This document shows positions 45,047-53,595 of a stretch of 64,000 bases of DNA, piece after piece. The notes below the pieces were generated by a model that was not told the origin of the DNA, ran no database searches, and saw nothing but the letters and a program-made list of their open reading frames with translations. The position numbers and the translations under genes are program-made. This DNA comes from Streptomyces kaniharaensis. Lineage in GTDB: Bacteria > Actinomycetota > Actinomycetes > Streptomycetales > Streptomycetaceae. Where the stretch lies: NCBI RefSeq assembly GCF_009569385.1, contig NZ_WBOF01000001.1:5440001-5504000 (forward strand). Direction: 5' to 3'. The stretch's first letter is position 1. Each line of letters begins with the position of its first letter.

Positions 45047-45340
45047 GTGGTGGCGAACAGCGGGACTGACGTGGAGACGGCCGGCCCGGAGACGGCTGGC
45101 CCGGAGGCAGCCGGTCTGGGGCCGGAGCTGGCCCGGAACGGGAAGCCGAAGGTGGACTTCACCGGCGCGACGTGGCTGTGCAGCAGCCAGGGCGTCGGGG
45201 ACGTCCAGATCGCCTTCGTCGACGGGTACATCGGGATGCGGGACGGCCGCCAGGAGGACGGGCCGGTGCTGGTCTTCACGCCGGGCGAGTGGCGGGCCTT
45301 CGTGCTCGGTGCACGGGACGGCGAGTTCGACCTCACCTGA
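45047..45340 (+). CDS. DUF397 protein, without an adjacent XRE partner
   Basis: A 97-aa DUF397 protein with a variable Glu/Ala/Gly-rich N-terminal ~30 residues followed by VQIAFVDGYIGMRDGRQEDGPVLVFTPGEWRAFV and GEFDLT, the DUF397 pattern. In Streptomyces, DUF397 genes normally follow an XRE regulator such as the WhiJ type; here no XRE gene is adjacent. GGGAGGAG lies nine bases before the GTG start. Function: probably a partner of a DNA-binding protein elsewhere. Confidence 0.82.
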   Translation: MVANSGTDVETAGPETAGPEAAGLGPELARNGKPKVDFTGATWLCSSQGVGDVQIAFVDGYIGMRDGRQEDGPVLVFTPGEWRAFVLGARDGEFDLT

Positions 45341-45377
45341 GCGCGGCGAGGGGCCACGGAAGGACCTCGGGAAGGAC

Positions 45378-45411
45378 GTGGAGCGGGCCTCGGCGACGGG
45401 GTCCGCTCCAC
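45378..45411 (+). terminator. likely terminator of the DUF397 gene
   Basis: GTGGAGCGG (45378-45386) pairs with CCGCTCCAC (45403-45411), a 9-bp stem with a 16-nt loop, starting 38 bases after the DUF397 stop. Confidence 0.55.
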
Positions 45412-45531
45412 GGTCGTTATGAGGTCGTTGCGCGGTCGTCAGGAGCCGCTTCCGCGGCCGCTCGGAGGGGTGATTTCCGCCTCGATCATCACAACTGATG
45501 ATCTTTTGATCGTGCCTCGTCAGAATTTCTG

Positions 45532-45560
45532 TTGACTGTTAGACAAACGCAGCTCAGAGT
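45532..45560 (+). promoter_or_regulatory. candidate rightward promoter
   Basis: TTGACT and CAGAGT separated by 17 bp match the streptomycete principal-sigma promoter pattern. A 25-codon peptide frame starts within the next bases (ATG 45562) and includes a Cys-Cys pair. Its product and role are unknown. Confidence 0.45.
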
Positions 45561-46017
45561 ATGAGCACAGGCAGACGCCGTGCCCACCGCCCCCACGCGG
45601 CCAGACACGGCGCCTGCTGTGCGACCCGGCAGCGCTAGCCAGGCCATCCTCCCAGGTATCCCCTGCGCACCGGGGTGCGTCGGCCGGTCCCGGCCCACGA
45701 GGGGCCGGCAGTCGCCGGGAGGCTGGCGCCGAAGCCGAGAGCGACTCGGCGGCGGCACCGTGTGCTCGGGACCCGCACGCCCCCACGCGGCGGCGTCCCG
45801 AGCAGATCCACGGGAGCGACGGGCCGGGGCCCCGCGGATCTGGCTTGTGATGCATGGAACTGTTGGCTTGTGTGTTGTGCTGTGTGCGTATGGACGAAGC
45901 TGGGTGCTCGGCGGTTCGGCACGACAAATGCACAGTGAGGGATACGCGTGTAGGGCCGCGTAGCGACACGCCGTCCCCCCGGAGGGTGAAACCCAGAACG
46001 GCTGTCGTGCAGAACCG

Positions 46018-46047
46018 AACGTAGCCCGGACGGTTGCTCAGAGTCAA
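46018..46047 (-). promoter_or_regulatory. candidate leftward promoter
   Basis: On the minus strand, TTGACT (46047-46042) and TACGTT (46023-46018) with an 18-bp spacer form a promoter facing the one at 45532. Together they would produce converging transcripts over about 460 bp. Confidence 0.45.
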
Positions 46048-46062
46048 CATTGGTCTCTGAGC
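46036..46062. promoter_or_regulatory. GCTCAGAG inverted repeat
   Basis: GCTCAGAG (46036-46043) and CTCTGAGC (46055-46062) are perfect inverted 8-bp arms, 11 bp apart, upstream of the gene at 46129 and overlapping the leftward promoter. The left half-word recurs at 45551. It could be an operator. Confidence 0.5.
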
Positions 46063-46128
46063 GTGGATCTCCGGCCGGTGCCCGACCCACCCCGTGAGCG
46101 CGGTGTGCCGGACACGTACGATGGTCCC

Positions 46129-46623
46129 ATGTCATTTCTCCGCCGTCGCTCCGGACAGCCCGCCGGCCCGGACTTCGACGTGCTCGCGATGGACCCGGGC
46201 GACTGGCCCGGCGACTTCGGTGCGGCCATGATGACCGGCCCGGACGGCTCCTGCCAGGGGATTTTCCTGCGCTACGACCTGTTCGGCGGCAGAGGCCCGG
46301 CGATGTTCATCGGCAACCTCCCCGAGGGCTCGCCCGCCCGGGACACCGGCGACAACGTGCCCTTCGAGGTGCGGCAGCTGCTCGCGGCGCTGGAGAACGA
46401 CGAGCCGGTCGAGTTCGTCTCGGCCGAGGACTTCCCGGTCATGCTCGGGGACGACCTGCTGATCGTGAAGAAGGTCAAGGTCAGCGAGGAACGCGTGTTC
46501 TGCGCCCAGTTCGGCCGCAGTGACGGCGTCCAGGTCACCATCGCATCCTGGGACCGACCGATTTCGGACGACCTGTATCAGCTCCTGAAGCCGCTCCCCG
46601 CGGACATGTTCCACCAGGGCTGA
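46129..46623 (+). CDS. conserved hypothetical protein
   Basis: A 164-aa soluble protein without a recognised domain. It begins MSFLRRRSGQPAGPDFDVLAMDPGDWPGDFG and has an Asp/Glu-rich, alpha-beta composition. The predicted start ATG lies two bases past GTCCC. The protein looks conserved in streptomycetes by composition only. No function can be assigned. It is separated by 167 bp from the acyl-CoA dehydrogenase gene. Confidence 0.7.
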   Translation: MSFLRRRSGQPAGPDFDVLAMDPGDWPGDFGAAMMTGPDGSCQGIFLRYDLFGGRGPAMFIGNLPEGSPARDTGDNVPFEVRQLLAALENDEPVEFVSAEDFPVMLGDDLLIVKKVKVSEERVFCAQFGRSDGVQVTIASWDRPISDDLYQLLKPLPADMFHQG

Positions 46624-46790
46624 AAACCGTCTGCAAGCCGCTGCATCCCGAAGTTGCTGCATCCCGGGGCCGGACGGCTGGTTGACGTCTGCGGTGGGCG
46701 GACCGCGCACTGGGCCGGACGCCGCGTGCCAGCCCCAGTTGGCGGGTCCGCATTGCCGCGCCCCTGCTGCCCGCCTGGAGGCACCGCACG

Positions 46791-47975
46791 ATGACCATGC
46801 CCGCCGCCGACCCGTCGCCCGCCGCCGCCCTCGCGGGCCTGCCCCGGGTGGTCGACCTGCTCGCCGCCCGCGCCGACGAGCACGACCGCGACGCGACCTT
46901 CCCGTACCAGGGCATCGAGGCGGTGCACGAGGCCGGTCTGCTCACCCTGACCGTCGCCCGGCGGTACGGCGGGCCGGGCGGCACGCTCGCCGACACCGTC
47001 CGGGTGCTGGCCCAACTCGGCCGCGGGGACGCCTCGGTGGCCGTGGTCACCGCGTTCACCCTGCTCCAGCACGCCGAGCAGGCCCGCCGGGCGACCTGGC
47101 CGGCGGCCGGCTACCGGCGGCTGCTGATCGAGTCCCGCCGCGGGCCCGCCCTGGTCAACACGTTGCACGCGGAGCCCGGTGATCGGCCCGGGGCGCTGCC
47201 TGACACGGTGGCCCGGCGGGACGAGGACGGCTGGCTGCTGAGTGGCCGGAAAACGTACTGCACCGGCGCCGAGGCGCTGGCCTGGATGGCGGTGACCGCG
47301 CGGACCGACGAACCGGAGCCGCGGATCGGCACCTTCCTGGTCCGCGGCGAGAGCGAGGGCCTGGAGATCGACCCGACCTGGGACCAGCTCGGCCTGCGGG
47401 CCAGCGCCAGTCATGACGTGGTGCTGGACCGGGTCCGGGTGCCGGCCGACCTCGCGCTCGGGCTCACCGCGCCCGGGGCGACCGGGAGTTCACCGGGCGG
47501 GGACGCCGAACTCTCCGGGGCCTGGCGCGATCTGGCCCTCTCGGCGGTGGCGGTCGGCGTCGCCCGCGCCGCCCAGGCCTGGCTGATCCGCTTCCTCGAC
47601 CGGCGCACTCCGGTCGATCCGGCAGAGCCCCCGGCGACGCTCGGCACCCTGGCCCGCCACCACTGCGCGCTCGGCGAGATCGAGGCCCGGCTGATCGGGG
47701 CCGAGGAACTGATCGAGGGGTTGGCCCCCCGGGTGGACCGGGGCGAGCCGGCCGCCCTCGCGCGGACCGGTCCCGCCCACCTGCTGGCCGTCCGGGCCGC
47801 GACGGCGGCCGTCGAGCAGGCGGTCTCGCTCGCCGGCAGTCCCGGCCTGAGCCGGCGTCACCCGCTGGAGCGCTACCTGCGGGACCTGCTCAGCAGCCGG
47901 GTGCACCTCATGCCGGATGAGGCCGTCCTGGAGGCGGCGGGCCGGGCCGCTGTGGAGCGCGACGCCCGACCCTGA
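46791..47975 (+). CDS. acyl-CoA dehydrogenase family protein
   Basis: A 394-aa flavoprotein of the acyl-CoA dehydrogenase fold. The N-terminal helical domain, the FAD-binding motif WDQLGLRASASHDVVLDRVRVP and the C-terminal helical region are present. Wording resembles the SfnB/DszC-like branch that includes two-component monooxygenases, so dehydrogenation of an acyl-CoA is not certain. The Glu typical of classical acyl-CoA dehydrogenase catalysis was not confirmed. AGGCACC lies before the ATG at 46791. Confidence 0.82.
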   Translation: MTMPAADPSPAAALAGLPRVVDLLAARADEHDRDATFPYQGIEAVHEAGLLTLTVARRYGGPGGTLADTVRVLAQLGRGDASVAVVTAFTLLQHAEQARRATWPAAGYRRLLIESRRGPALVNTLHAEPGDRPGALPDTVARRDEDGWLLSGRKTYCTGAEALAWMAVTARTDEPEPRIGTFLVRGESEGLEIDPTWDQLGLRASASHDVVLDRVRVPADLALGLTAPGATGSSPGGDAELSGAWRDLALSAVAVGVARAAQAWLIRFLDRRTPVDPAEPPATLGTLARHHCALGEIEARLIGAEELIEGLAPRVDRGEPAALARTGPAHLLAVRAATAAVEQAVSLAGSPGLSRRHPLERYLRDLLSSRVHLMPDEAVLEAAGRAAVERDARP

Positions 47976-48028
47976 GCCGATTGTTCATTTCTGGTCCAAC
48001 TCCCGTTCATCGAGAGTTCGATGACTGT

Positions 48029-49243
48029 TCATCGGGTGCCCACCGCGGTCCGGACGGCCCGGCGGGCCAGCGCGGCGTCGTCGTAGAGCCGGCGGATCAT
48101 GATCCGCTGCTCCTCGCCCGCCCCCGGGACGTCGTACAGCCGGATCTCCCGCATCAGCACCAGCACCAGGTTGATCAGGAAGGCGTCCCGGGCCGGCGTG
48201 CCGCCGCTCTGGGCGAGCTGGCTGATCTGGCGGCGCGCCGCGGTGTCCCCGGACAGGACGCTCCACAGCACCGCCAGGTCGTAGCCGGGCAGGTACCAGC
48301 CGGCCTGCTCCCAGTCGACCAGCACCGGGCCGGACGGCGCCAGCAGCATGTTGCTGAGCAGGGCGTCGCCGTGGCAGAGCTGGAGCGGGGTGTGGCCGAG
48401 ACCGTGCAGCAGGCCGCGCAGATCGCCGGCGTCCCGGTCGGTGAGCTGGCCCACCGAGTGGTACCGGGCGATCTCCAACTGGTAGTCCAGCCGCGGCTGG
48501 AACACGTCGGTCGGCGGGCGCCACAGGTTGAGCGTCCGGACGGAGTTGAGCAGCGCCCGCACCTCGCCCGGGGTGGGCGCGTTGACGGGGTGGCGTTCCC
48601 GGGCGGCCGGCCGGCCCGGAACGCGCTCCATGACGAGTACGCAGCGGTCGTGGTCGGCCGCGACCAGCCGGGGCAGCCGCACCGGCGGGCGGTGCCGGAC
48701 GAACGCCCGGTAGACCGCGACCTCGTGGTGGAAGTCGGCCACCAGCTGCTCGAAGTACTCACTCCGAACCGCCTGCGGCGCCAGGCACTTGGCGACCACC
48801 GGGGCCCGCCCGATCGCGCCCGCCACGAGGATGTGGCGGCTGCCCTCGCGCAGCACCTGGCGAGGGGTGAACGCCGGACATATCCGCGCGACGCTCGCCA
48901 GCGCGGCCCGCACGGCGGGAGTCTGCAGCGCGGACGGGTCGATCCGCTCGGGACCGGCGACCTGGCCGGGCCGGTGCGGGCTGCGAAGCACCCGGCTGTC
49001 GGCCTGGCGGGCGAGCGGGATCCGGGCGGCGGTCGGCGCAGCGGCCTCGGGGCCGCGCAACCCCAGCGCCGTACGGCCGGCCGGAACCCGGGCGTCCGCG
49101 GTCCGGCCGTCGGTGCCGCGAAGGGCCGCGGGGCGGCTCGGCGGGGGCACCTGCTTCGGTCCGGGACGGCCGGCGGCTGCGGTGGGGGGGCGCAGCGCGG
49201 TGCGGGTCGCGGTCGGCGTGGGGGTCGTCGCTGAGGAGTACAT
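48029..49243 (-). CDS. aminoglycoside phosphotransferase (APH)-family protein
   Basis: A 404-aa kinase-like protein. The first ~125 residues are a Pro/Arg/Thr-rich extension without known fold, then a kinase-like domain (LREGSRHILVAGA, YVFEQLVADFHHEV). Catalytic-loop LCHGDALLSNMLL (Brenner motif, HGDxxxxN) and metal-binding VLVDWEQAGWY are seen. The family phosphorylates small molecules or choline-like substrates. It is divergent from nsdB with 476 bp between. The substrate is unknown. Confidence 0.82.
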   Translation of the reverse strand: MYSSATTPTPTATRTALRPPTAAAGRPGPKQVPPPSRPAALRGTDGRTADARVPAGRTALGLRGPEAAAPTAARIPLARQADSRVLRSPHRPGQVAGPERIDPSALQTPAVRAALASVARICPAFTPRQVLREGSRHILVAGAIGRAPVVAKCLAPQAVRSEYFEQLVADFHHEVAVYRAFVRHRPPVRLPRLVAADHDRCVLVMERVPGRPAARERHPVNAPTPGEVRALLNSVRTLNLWRPPTDVFQPRLDYQLEIARYHSVGQLTDRDAGDLRGLLHGLGHTPLQLCHGDALLSNMLLAPSGPVLVDWEQAGWYLPGYDLAVLWSVLSGDTAARRQISQLAQSGGTPARDAFLINLVLVLMREIRLYDVPGAGEEQRIMIRRLYDDAALARRAVRTAVGTR

Positions 49244-49719
49244 GGGGTGAGGGTGGTCCCTTCCTGTCCGTCGGCGGGTGCGCCCCGCGGTGAGGGGGAG
49301 GGCCGGTGCCGCGTGCTTCCTGGCGTGACGGCGGCCCTGGTCGAAGCGGTGGGTGGTGCGCGGGCGCCGGGCACGGACGCGGGGTCGGAGGACCCCTGTT
49401 CGGCGGTGCTCCGGCCGTCCGCACCCTGGGGAATGCGATCGGCCGGACGTGCCGTGGCCGTGCCCGGTGCCCCCGCGCCACCCGGCCGCGCCACCCCTTC
49501 GGGTGAGGATCGGGAGCGCCCCGTGCCACGGTCGGGGGAGTGCCCCGACAGGGTCCGGAGCGCCTCCCACCCCGGGGGCGAGGTGGCGCACCCCTACAAC
49601 ACACCCTCGCCGCACTGGCTTAGTAGTCTGGCGGGCCCTGGCGAACGGTGGCGAATGCTCGCCTGGCACTTGCCGGAGCCTCTAGCCTCGAACCAGCCGA
49701 GGAACCTGGGGGCTTCACG
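49244..49719. other. divergent promoter region before nsdB
   Basis: The 476-bp region between the APH-family gene and nsdB has no convincing gene. A TAGTCT -10-like word lies at 49623-49628, close to nsdB. The rest is GC-rich; some frames stay open for over 100 codons but have no recognised domain. Confidence 0.5.
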
Positions 49720-51201
49720 TTGAGCAGGGGACCCAACACCCGACTCGCCGATCTGTTCGTCCTGACCGGATGGTCGAAGGGCGAACTCGCACGGCTGGTC
49801 AACCGTCGGGGCGCCGCGATGGGCCAGCAGCAGCTGTCCACCGACACGTCGAGGGTACGGCGCTGGATCGAGCAGGGGGAGATTCCCCGCGATCCGGTGC
49901 CGCGGGTGCTGGCAGCCGTGTTCACGGAGCGGCTCGGCCGTGTCGTCACCACTGAGGACCTCGGTCTGGAACGACACCGGCCCACCAGGAGCGGGGCGGC
50001 GCAGTCCGCAGCAGTGCCATGGTCGCCGGATCGAACGGCCGCGGTCCTCACCGAGTTCACGGGAATGGACCTCATGCTGAACCGACGTGGATTGGTGGGC
50101 GCGGGCGCCGCGCTCACGGCCGGGGCGGTCATCGCCGACTCGCTGAAGGGCTGGCTGGACGGGGACGCGGTCGCGTACGCGGCCTCGGTGCCCGGGCCGA
50201 GGCGGGTGATCACCGAGGGCGGGGCCCGCCCGGTGGTGGACGTGTACGACGCGGGTCCGGTCGGACTCGACGAGGTGGAGGCGCTGGAGCGCTCGGTTCA
50301 GGTGTTCCGGGCGTGGGACGCCGCGCGTGGCGGCGGGCTCCAGCGCAAGGCGGTGGTCGGTCAGCTCAACGAGGTGGGCGGGCTGTTGACGCATCGCCAC
50401 CCGGCGGCCGTGGAGCAGCGGTTGTGGATGGTCGCGGCCAACCTCGCGGTGCTGGCGGGCTGGATGTCGCACGACGTGGGCCTGGAGCCCACCGCCCAGC
50501 GGTACTTCATGATCGCGGCGGAGGCGGCCCAAGAGGCCGGCGACCGTCCGAGGGCGGGCGAGGCGATCTCCCGGGCGGCCCGGCAGATGGTCCACCTGGG
50601 CCGGGCCGACGACGCGCTCGACCTGATGTCGGCGGCGAAGGCGGCGAGCGGCCGGCTGCTGCCGAGAACGCGCGCCATGCTGAACACCGTCGAGGCGTGG
50701 GCGCACGCCTCGCTCGGGCACTCGCAGGACACCTGGCGGCTGCTCGGCGAGGCCGAGGACCTGTTCGCGGAGGAGGCGCCGGAGCCGCCGCCGTGCTGGA
50801 TGCAGGTGTTCGACGAGGCCGAACTGCGCGGCATGCAGGCGCTGGTGCTGCGCACCCTGGCCGAGCACGACCCGTCGGCCGCCGCGCGGGCGCAGCGGCA
50901 CGCGGAGCATGTGATCGCCCTGCGGGAGGGCACGGGGCAGCTGCGTTCCGCATTGTTCGACCGGATCACCCTGGCCTCGCTGCACTGGCTCACCGGGGAG
51001 CCGGACGCGGCGGAGTTCCAGGCCAAGATGGTGATGAACCTGATCGGTCAGAACTCCTCGCACCGGACCTGGGACCGGCTGCGCGAGATGTACCGGCTGA
51101 CCGCGCAGTACCGGGGGCTGCCGGCGGTGGACGAGCTGCGGGCCGAGCTGGGGCGGGAGTTGCGCGCGGCGGACGCCAAGGTCCGGCCGCGGACGACCTG
51201 A
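49720..51201 (+). CDS. nsdB: DNA-binding regulator NsdB-like
   Basis: A 493-aa protein closely following streptomycete NsdB. The N-terminal DNA-binding part has GPNTRLADLFVLTGWSKGELARLVNRR, TDTSRVRRWIEQGEIPRDPVPRVL and ERLGRVVTTEDLGL. It is followed by ERTAAVLTEFTGMDLMLNRRGLVGAGAAL and a long helical TPR-like domain (AAARAQRHAEHVIALREG). In S. coelicolor NsdB restrains sporulation and antibiotic production (from literature, applied by homology). TTG 49720 gives the product starting SRGPNTRL; GTG 49648 would be longer and lacks support. Confidence 0.78.
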   Translation: MSRGPNTRLADLFVLTGWSKGELARLVNRRGAAMGQQQLSTDTSRVRRWIEQGEIPRDPVPRVLAAVFTERLGRVVTTEDLGLERHRPTRSGAAQSAAVPWSPDRTAAVLTEFTGMDLMLNRRGLVGAGAALTAGAVIADSLKGWLDGDAVAYAASVPGPRRVITEGGARPVVDVYDAGPVGLDEVEALERSVQVFRAWDAARGGGLQRKAVVGQLNEVGGLLTHRHPAAVEQRLWMVAANLAVLAGWMSHDVGLEPTAQRYFMIAAEAAQEAGDRPRAGEAISRAARQMVHLGRADDALDLMSAAKAASGRLLPRTRAMLNTVEAWAHASLGHSQDTWRLLGEAEDLFAEEAPEPPPCWMQVFDEAELRGMQALVLRTLAEHDPSAAARAQRHAEHVIALREGTGQLRSALFDRITLASLHWLTGEPDAAEFQAKMVMNLIGQNSSHRTWDRLREMYRLTAQYRGLPAVDELRAELGRELRAADAKVRPRTT

Positions 51202-51205
51202 GGCG

Positions 51206-51715
51206 CTAGCGGTTCTCCGTGGCTCCGGCCCGCGCGGCCGGCCGGAGCAGCATGCGCAGCACGGTGACGGTGCCGTCCGGGCCGAGGACGGGCTCGCCCG
51301 CGCAGTCGACGCTGTCGAGCAGGCCGTCGGGGCGGCGGATCCGCAGGGTGCCGGCGGCGGTGCGCCCGTGCACCAGGGTTTCGGTCATCATCCGGCGCAG
51401 CAGCGGCCGGTCCGCCTCCGGGACGCGGTCGGGCAGCCGGTCGAGGCTGAGCGGGCCGTGGCCAGGGTCGCAGCGGAGCAGCAGAAAGGTCTCGGCGTCC
51501 CATCGGACGCCGTCGGTGAGCAGGTCCCATTCGGCGGAGCCGACCGTGGGGTCGGACGGCTCCTGCGCCGTGCCGTCCACTCTGTCGCCGTCCGTTCCGT
51601 GGTCCGTGTCGCCGCCCTGGCCGCCGCCCGCCCCGGTCGCGCCCGTCCCGCCCGCCGGGGCACCGTCCGGTCGGGCGGCGGCCTGCGGGCGGGTGGCGGA
51701 TAAGGGCATGTCCAT
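51206..51715 (-). CDS. PAS-like domain protein of unknown function
   Basis: A 169-aa protein. The first ~60 residues are Ala/Gly/Asp-rich low complexity. The C-terminal ~100 residues (SAEWDLLTDGVRWDAETFLLL...LHGRTAAGTLRIRRPDGLLDSVDCAGEPVLGPDGTVTVLRMLLRPA) resemble a PAS-like sensor fold. No output domain is present. ATG 51715 was chosen over ATG 51709. It converges with nsdB (4-bp gap). Confidence 0.6.
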   Translation of the reverse strand: MDMPLSATRPQAAARPDGAPAGGTGATGAGGGQGGDTDHGTDGDRVDGTAQEPSDPTVGSAEWDLLTDGVRWDAETFLLLRCDPGHGPLSLDRLPDRVPEADRPLLRRMMTETLVHGRTAAGTLRIRRPDGLLDSVDCAGEPVLGPDGTVTVLRMLLRPAARAGATENR

Positions 51716-52009
51716 GACCGTTTCGTCGATCCGGGGCGGCCGGCTCGCTGCGAGCCTGCCGTCGGGGGTGGTGAACAGAACTCTCGCACAGCCGCATCCC
51801 CCCTGCGGGGGAATTGGACAGATTGCTGGCAAAATTCCCGTGGCATATGCCACTGTGGCCGAAGCCTTCGTCGCCCTGTGTGCGGAAGGGGATCCGAGGC
51901 GGTAACCTTCGGTGATTCCGGCGCCCGGGCGCCCACCGCAGTACCGACCAGAGACCCCGGCGACGGAAATCCCGTTGCCACTACGACCGCCGCAACGGAT
52001 GCTGACCTC

Positions 52010-53509
52010 ATGTTCGAGCCAGTGATAGCACCCAGTGCCAGCCTCCTCGGCCTCCTGCAGCGAGGCCGCGGTGACGGGCAGCTCCATGCGCTGGCCGCCG
52101 ACCGTACCGAGGCCATCGCCGCGCTGGAGGAGTGCGTCACCAGGGATCCGCGGGCCGACTGGCAGGTCGAGAGTCGTTCGCTGTACTACGCCCGCCTCTA
52201 CATGGAGCTGGAAGCCCCCCTCGACGGCATCGAGGACCACCTCCACTCCCCGGAGGACCTGGTCAGCGACGACGAGAACCGCACCGGCCTCGCCCTCTCC
52301 GTCCTGGGCCACCTCGCCGCCTACGGCCGGCGCGACGCGCTGCTGATGCTGCGCGAGTACGCCGCCACCGGCGCCAACTGGTCCTGGGCGCTGGACGAGC
52401 TCGCGCTGCGCGACGACGACCGCGGCCTGCTGCTGCTCGGCACCGCCGTGCTGGACCGCTTCCCGCCGGGCCCAGAGGGCGACGCCGAACTGCGCGACTT
52501 CATCCGCAACGCGTACGAGCCGCGGCCCTGGCGGCTGTGGGCGGCCTACCACCCGAGGGTCGCGGCGGCCGGCGAACAGTCGCCCTTCGACCTCTGGCAG
52601 CGCCAGCTCAACCGCAGCGGCGTCACCCCGGGCTGGTCCACCGCCGACGTCCTGGCCTGGGCCGACCAGGGAGACCTCGGCGACCTCGGCGCCGGCGCCT
52701 TCCTCGGCCGTCCCGAGCCCGCGCACGGCGCCGCCGACCCGTCCGGCCCCGACGCGGTGGACCGCCGCGCCGCCGCGGCCGCCCGCTGTCTCACGGCCGT
52801 CGTCCGCCCCGAGGACCGGCCCGTGGTGCTGGAGGCCGCCCGCAGTGGCCTGCCCGGCGCCCGCCGGGCCGCCCTGCGCTACCTGGTCGACCAGCGCGAC
52901 CCGGCCGCCCCCGAGCTGATCGAGGCCGCCGCCGCCGACGTCGACGACCGGATGGTGCGCTCCGCCCTGGAACTGCTCGGCCGGATGCGCGGCCCCGAGG
53001 TGCTGGCGCACGCCCGCCGCTGGGCCGACCCGGCGTCCGGCGGCGCCGACAGCGCCCTCGGCGAAGCCGCCGTCCAGCTGCTCGCCGATGCCGGGGAGCC
53101 GGTGGACGCGCCGCTGGTGGTGGCCGGGCTGCGCCGCTGGGTCTCCGTCCGCGGGGTCGGCGGCACCGGGCTCGGGTCGCTGGTCGACGGTGCGGGGCGG
53201 CTGGCCGCCGCCGACGCCGTGCCCGTCCTGCGCCACATCTACGGGGAGGCCGCCTCCTCCGAACTGCGTGGCCGCGCCGCCCGGGCGCTCGCCGCGACCG
53301 ACGTGCACTTTCCCGAGGGGCCCGCCGTCGAGTGCCTCTGGGACTGCGAGGAGGCCACCCGCGAGCTCGCCGCGCGGCATGTCGCCACCACGGGCGACGC
53401 GCGTGTGCTGGAGCGCCTGCGCAGACTCGCCGCCGACCCGGCCGAGGAGGCCGAGGTCCACGCCGCCGTCCGCGGCCGGTTGACCGCCGCCCGGGAGCTC
53501 GGGCGTTAG
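52010..53509 (+). CDS. HEAT-repeat protein
   Basis: A 499-aa helical-repeat protein. HEAT-like units recur in the second half (RPEDRPVVLEAARSGLPGARRAALRYLV, ...MVRSALELLGRMRGPEVLAHARRWA, ...RAARALAATDVHFPEG), forming a protein-binding solenoid. No catalytic motif is present. ATG 52010 has no strong ribosome site but begins the conserved part (MFEPVIAPSASLLGLLQRG). Terminated by a hairpin at 53527. Confidence 0.82.
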   Translation: MFEPVIAPSASLLGLLQRGRGDGQLHALAADRTEAIAALEECVTRDPRADWQVESRSLYYARLYMELEAPLDGIEDHLHSPEDLVSDDENRTGLALSVLGHLAAYGRRDALLMLREYAATGANWSWALDELALRDDDRGLLLLGTAVLDRFPPGPEGDAELRDFIRNAYEPRPWRLWAAYHPRVAAAGEQSPFDLWQRQLNRSGVTPGWSTADVLAWADQGDLGDLGAGAFLGRPEPAHGAADPSGPDAVDRRAAAAARCLTAVVRPEDRPVVLEAARSGLPGARRAALRYLVDQRDPAAPELIEAAAADVDDRMVRSALELLGRMRGPEVLAHARRWADPASGGADSALGEAAVQLLADAGEPVDAPLVVAGLRRWVSVRGVGGTGLGSLVDGAGRLAAADAVPVLRHIYGEAASSELRGRAARALAATDVHFPEGPAVECLWDCEEATRELAARHVATTGDARVLERLRRLAADPAEEAEVHAAVRGRLTAARELGR

Positions 53510-53526
53510 GGTCCTTCACGATCTCC

Positions 53527-53564
53527 GATGGGCCGGGGCACCTGTTCGGGTGCCCCGGCCCATC
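53527..53564. terminator. bidirectional terminator
   Basis: A perfect 16-bp inverted repeat (53527-53542 with 53549-53564) with a 6-nt loop (TGTTCG) lies 17 bases after the HEAT gene and 32 bases before the stop of the convergent methyltransferase gene. Confidence 0.85.
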
Positions 53565-53595
53565 GCTTGTCCGGCGGCTCTTTTGAAAGCCCGTT

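Larger units (their letters stand above)
45341..46128. other. 788-bp stretch without a clear gene
   Basis: No confident gene was found. Features seen are a hairpin at 45378-45411, a rightward promoter-like TTGACT/CAGAGT (45532-45560), a leftward TTGACT/TACGTT (46018-46047), several hairpins around 45763-45839 and an inverted GCTCAGAG repeat (46036-46062). It contains a less GC-rich tract (about 45840-45960). It may encode a structured RNA or a short peptide; a minus-strand frame of 111 codons from 45852 has no recognisable domain. Confidence 0.45.

Noticed and set aside
45520..45854. A 111-codon minus-strand gene in the gene-poor stretch
   Set aside because: Composition is Arg/Gly/Ser-rich with no domain or good ribosome site; kept only as a possibility within the intergenic note.
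47981..49234. A plus-strand frame of 417 codons opposite the APH-family gene
   Set aside because: Antisense shadow; the minus strand carries the HGDxxxxN kinase motif.
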